A DNA stretch of 64,000 nt, taken from positions 3,534,001 to 3,598,000 of the forward strand of contig NZ_CP009285.1 of the NCBI RefSeq assembly GCF_000758665.1. The letters run 5' to 3'. The notes under the pieces are model-generated. The model did not search any database. It was not told where the DNA came from and worked only from the letters and a program-made list of their open reading frames with translations. The position numbers and the translations under genes are program-made. Source of the DNA: Paenibacillus borealis (GTDB taxonomy: Bacteria; Bacillota; Bacilli; Paenibacillales; Paenibacillaceae). Below, piece by piece: positions 62,522 to 64,000 of this stretch (position 1 is its first letter; each line of letters begins with the position of its first letter).

Positions 62522-63716
62522 ACCGGTCAGCCGTGGACTGCTGCTGGCTCTTCTGCCGCTGCTCCTGCTTACCGGCTGCTGGGACAGCGTTGAGCTTAAC
62601 CGCCGGGCCATAGTCTCTGGTGTCGCCATCGACCGGGGGCCGACGGAGGCCGAGAAATACCGGCTCTCTTTTCAGGTGATCGTCGCTGAAGAAATATCCG
62701 GGGAGAAGTCCCGGGGAATAGCGCCGGTTGCCCTGTATACCGGCACTGGCCGTACGATGTTCGAGGCACTGGCTGACGCTTCCCGCCAAACCGCGCGTTT
62801 CTTATCCCTGGGGCATGTGCGGGTACTGGTGGTCTCAGAGGAACTCGCCCGCGAAGGGATCAAGGATATCATGGATGTGCTGGAGCGGGAGAGTGATACC
62901 AGGCTCACCAGTCTGATTTTTATCGCCAAAGGGCAGCCGGCGCATGAACTGATGTCAACGATGACCGTATTCAGCAAAATCCCTGCGAATGATCTGGTGG
63001 AGAAGCTGGATACGACCTCCAAGCAGTTCGGCTATAATTTCCGGATGGAAGTAGATGATGTAATCAGGGGGATTCAGCTCAGGGGAGGCGGACCGGTAAT
63101 CAACGGCGTGTTTACCAGCGGTGAACGTGAACAGGCAGACACCAATGATAATCTGAAGAGCATTAGGCCCCGGACCATCCTTAGAGTATCAGGACTTGCG
63201 GCGTTCAAAGACGATAAGATGCAAGGCTGGCTGGACGGCGATGCTGCACTAGGCACTGTTCTTTTGCATAACAAAATCAAAGAGTTTCCCGTTGTCATCA
63301 AGGACAAGGAAGGCGGCTATCTGTCGTTCAATGTCTATCAGTCCCAGGTAACCTTGAATACGGAAGCCTCAGACCCGGAGCATCCCGTGATTATTGTGAA
63401 GATCAGACAGCAGGCAGCGGTGAAGGAATCCGCCAATCCGCTGGACCTTACTTCACCGGAAGTGCTGGAGGGCTTGTCCGAACAGCTTACGGAAGAAACG
63501 ATCAAGCAGATCAAGACAGCGATTGCTTCAGCCCGGGAGTTCAAAAGCGATTACCTCGGCTTCGGCCAGGTGCTGCAGCGGAAGAATCCGCGCGGCTGGA
63601 AGCAGGTCAAGGATCATTGGGAGGATATTTTCGCCACCTGTGAAGTGCAATTTGTGGCAGACGCTGTCATCCGGCATACGGATATGCGCAGCAACTCCTT
63701 TCAGATCAACAAATAG
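62502..63716 (+). CDS. Spore germination lipoprotein GerAC/GerKC family
   Basis: A 404-residue lipoprotein, the C subunit of the germinant receptor. After a positive start (MKQMKNK) and a hydrophobic stretch comes the lipobox LLTGC. CWDSVELNRRAIVSGVAIDRG and LGHVRVLVVSEELAREGI are typical of GerAC. GAAGGTG lies before the ATG at 62502, which is inside the end of the previous gene; an upstream in-frame ATG at 62430 would bury the signal peptide. Confidence 0.92.
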   Translation: MKQMKNKPVSRGLLLALLPLLLLTGCWDSVELNRRAIVSGVAIDRGPTEAEKYRLSFQVIVAEEISGEKSRGIAPVALYTGTGRTMFEALADASRQTARFLSLGHVRVLVVSEELAREGIKDIMDVLERESDTRLTSLIFIAKGQPAHELMSTMTVFSKIPANDLVEKLDTTSKQFGYNFRMEVDDVIRGIQLRGGGPVINGVFTSGEREQADTNDNLKSIRPRTILRVSGLAAFKDDKMQGWLDGDAALGTVLLHNKIKEFPVVIKDKEGGYLSFNVYQSQVTLNTEASDPEHPVIIVKIRQQAAVKESANPLDLTSPEVLEGLSEQLTEETIKQIKTAIASAREFKSDYLGFGQVLQRKNPRGWKQVKDHWEDIFATCEVQFVADAVIRHTDMRSNSFQINK

Positions 63717-63734
63717 AAGCGGGGAGGTCAACAT

Positions 63735-64000
63735 ATGGGTACGATCAAAATCGGGCCGGGTCAGTTTTTCTGCTTGACTGTGTTGTTTGAGCTGGGCACG
63801 GCACTGGTCGTTAACCTGGGAATGGGAGCCGGGAGGGATGCCTGGATCTCGATATTGATCGGCTGTGTGGCTGGTCTAATCGTGTTCACAGGTTATGCCT
63901 ATCTGTACCGCAAGTACCCCGACATGCCTTTTACCGCCTATACGCGAAAGTTGCTCGGCAAATATATCGGAACTCCAGTAGCCGTACTGTATATCATTCT
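63735..64000 (+). CDS. Spore germination permease GerAB/GerKB family, partial
   Basis: First 88 residues of the B subunit; the window ends inside the gene. IKIGPGQFFCLTVLFELGTALV begins the first helix and a second hydrophobic helix (WISILIGCVAGLIVFTGYAYLY) follows. This fits GerB, an APC-fold membrane protein thought to bind the germinant. GGGGAGG lies 7 nt before the ATG. The order A-C-B is that of gerK operons. Confidence 0.88.
   Translation, partial: MGTIKIGPGQFFCLTVLFELGTALVVNLGMGAGRDAWISILIGCVAGLIVFTGYAYLYRKYPDMPFTAYTRKLLGKYIGTPVAVLYII

Overview
The window comes from the chromosome of an endospore-forming Bacillota, most likely a Paenibacillus or close relative. The basis is a gerA-type germination operon, ylaN, ylbF/ylbG, yugN, an Asp23-family gene, a TTG-started ccpA, a divergent acuA/acsA pair, rpsD downstream of acsA, strong GGAGG ribosome sites and moderate GC. 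It is mostly ordinary core genome and I see no prophage. Genes cover most of the sequence; no tRNA or rRNA gene and no CRISPR array was recognised.

Layout. 0.3-10.5 kb: a secreted stalk-domain protein, a His-rich DUF1292 protein, an Orn/Lys/Arg decarboxylase, an MFS carrier, gnd, aroK, a rhodanese, an atypical aroA, a GNAT enzyme and a CoA-binding protein. 10.7-13.6 kb: an accessory patch holding a DUF559-like nuclease/winged-helix protein behind an attenuator-like hairpin, an IS3-family element inserted in an array of hairpin repeats, and a 9-bp repeat of almost 28 units. 13.6-25.4 kb: carbon control, with ptsG-ptsI, an ECF sigma/anti-sigma pair, a PfpI-like protein, ccpA, mtnN, and acuA/acsA around a consensus cre site. 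25.5-29.7 kb: a class A penicillin-binding protein, a stranded T-box end and rpsD with a structured leader. 29.8-40.2 kb: a GAF-GGDEF protein, a lipoprotein, an M29 aminopeptidase, an HPr-like protein without the catalytic His, ylaN, a Ca/H antiporter, an Asp23 protein, ftsW-yugN, an M20 amidohydrolase and a CBS protein. 40.3-45.0 kb: an XPB-type helicase with its partner, then ylbF and ylbG. 45.0-52.2 kb: a 52-bp tandem array, eutABC, a second hairpin array and an overlapping EAL / CBS-GGDEF pair. 52.3-64 kb: a LysR regulator, a PHP phosphoesterase, rqcH, a Ca P-type ATPase, dapF, a third hairpin array and a gerA operon cut by the window end.

How the genes fit together. PtsG and PtsI import glucose, CcpA senses glycolytic flux, and the cre site between acuA and acsA ties acetate activation to CcpA. 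The HPr paralogue keeps the regulatory Ser but not the catalytic His, so it looks like a Crh-type CcpA partner; no ptsH lies beside ptsI. The order ccpA-acuA-acsA-rpsD matches Bacillus subtilis except that tyrS, which should lie between acsA and rpsD, is missing while the 3' end of a T-box leader remains there.

The most interesting undescribed signal is a family of 23-nt imperfect palindromes (core GTTGTA-N4-TRCAAY). It occurs as four-copy arrays at three distant intergenic sites with start-to-start spacing of about 51 or about 61 nt, which is near five or six helical turns. One copy was split by the IS element, and removing the IS plus one TTCG duplication restores a 23-nt unit and the spacing exactly. 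A fourth locus carries an unrelated-looking 52-bp tandem repeat with the same period. Other points worth checking are an apparent ATA start codon for eutA, an EPSP synthase with substitutions in two normally conserved motifs, and the XPB helicase operon.
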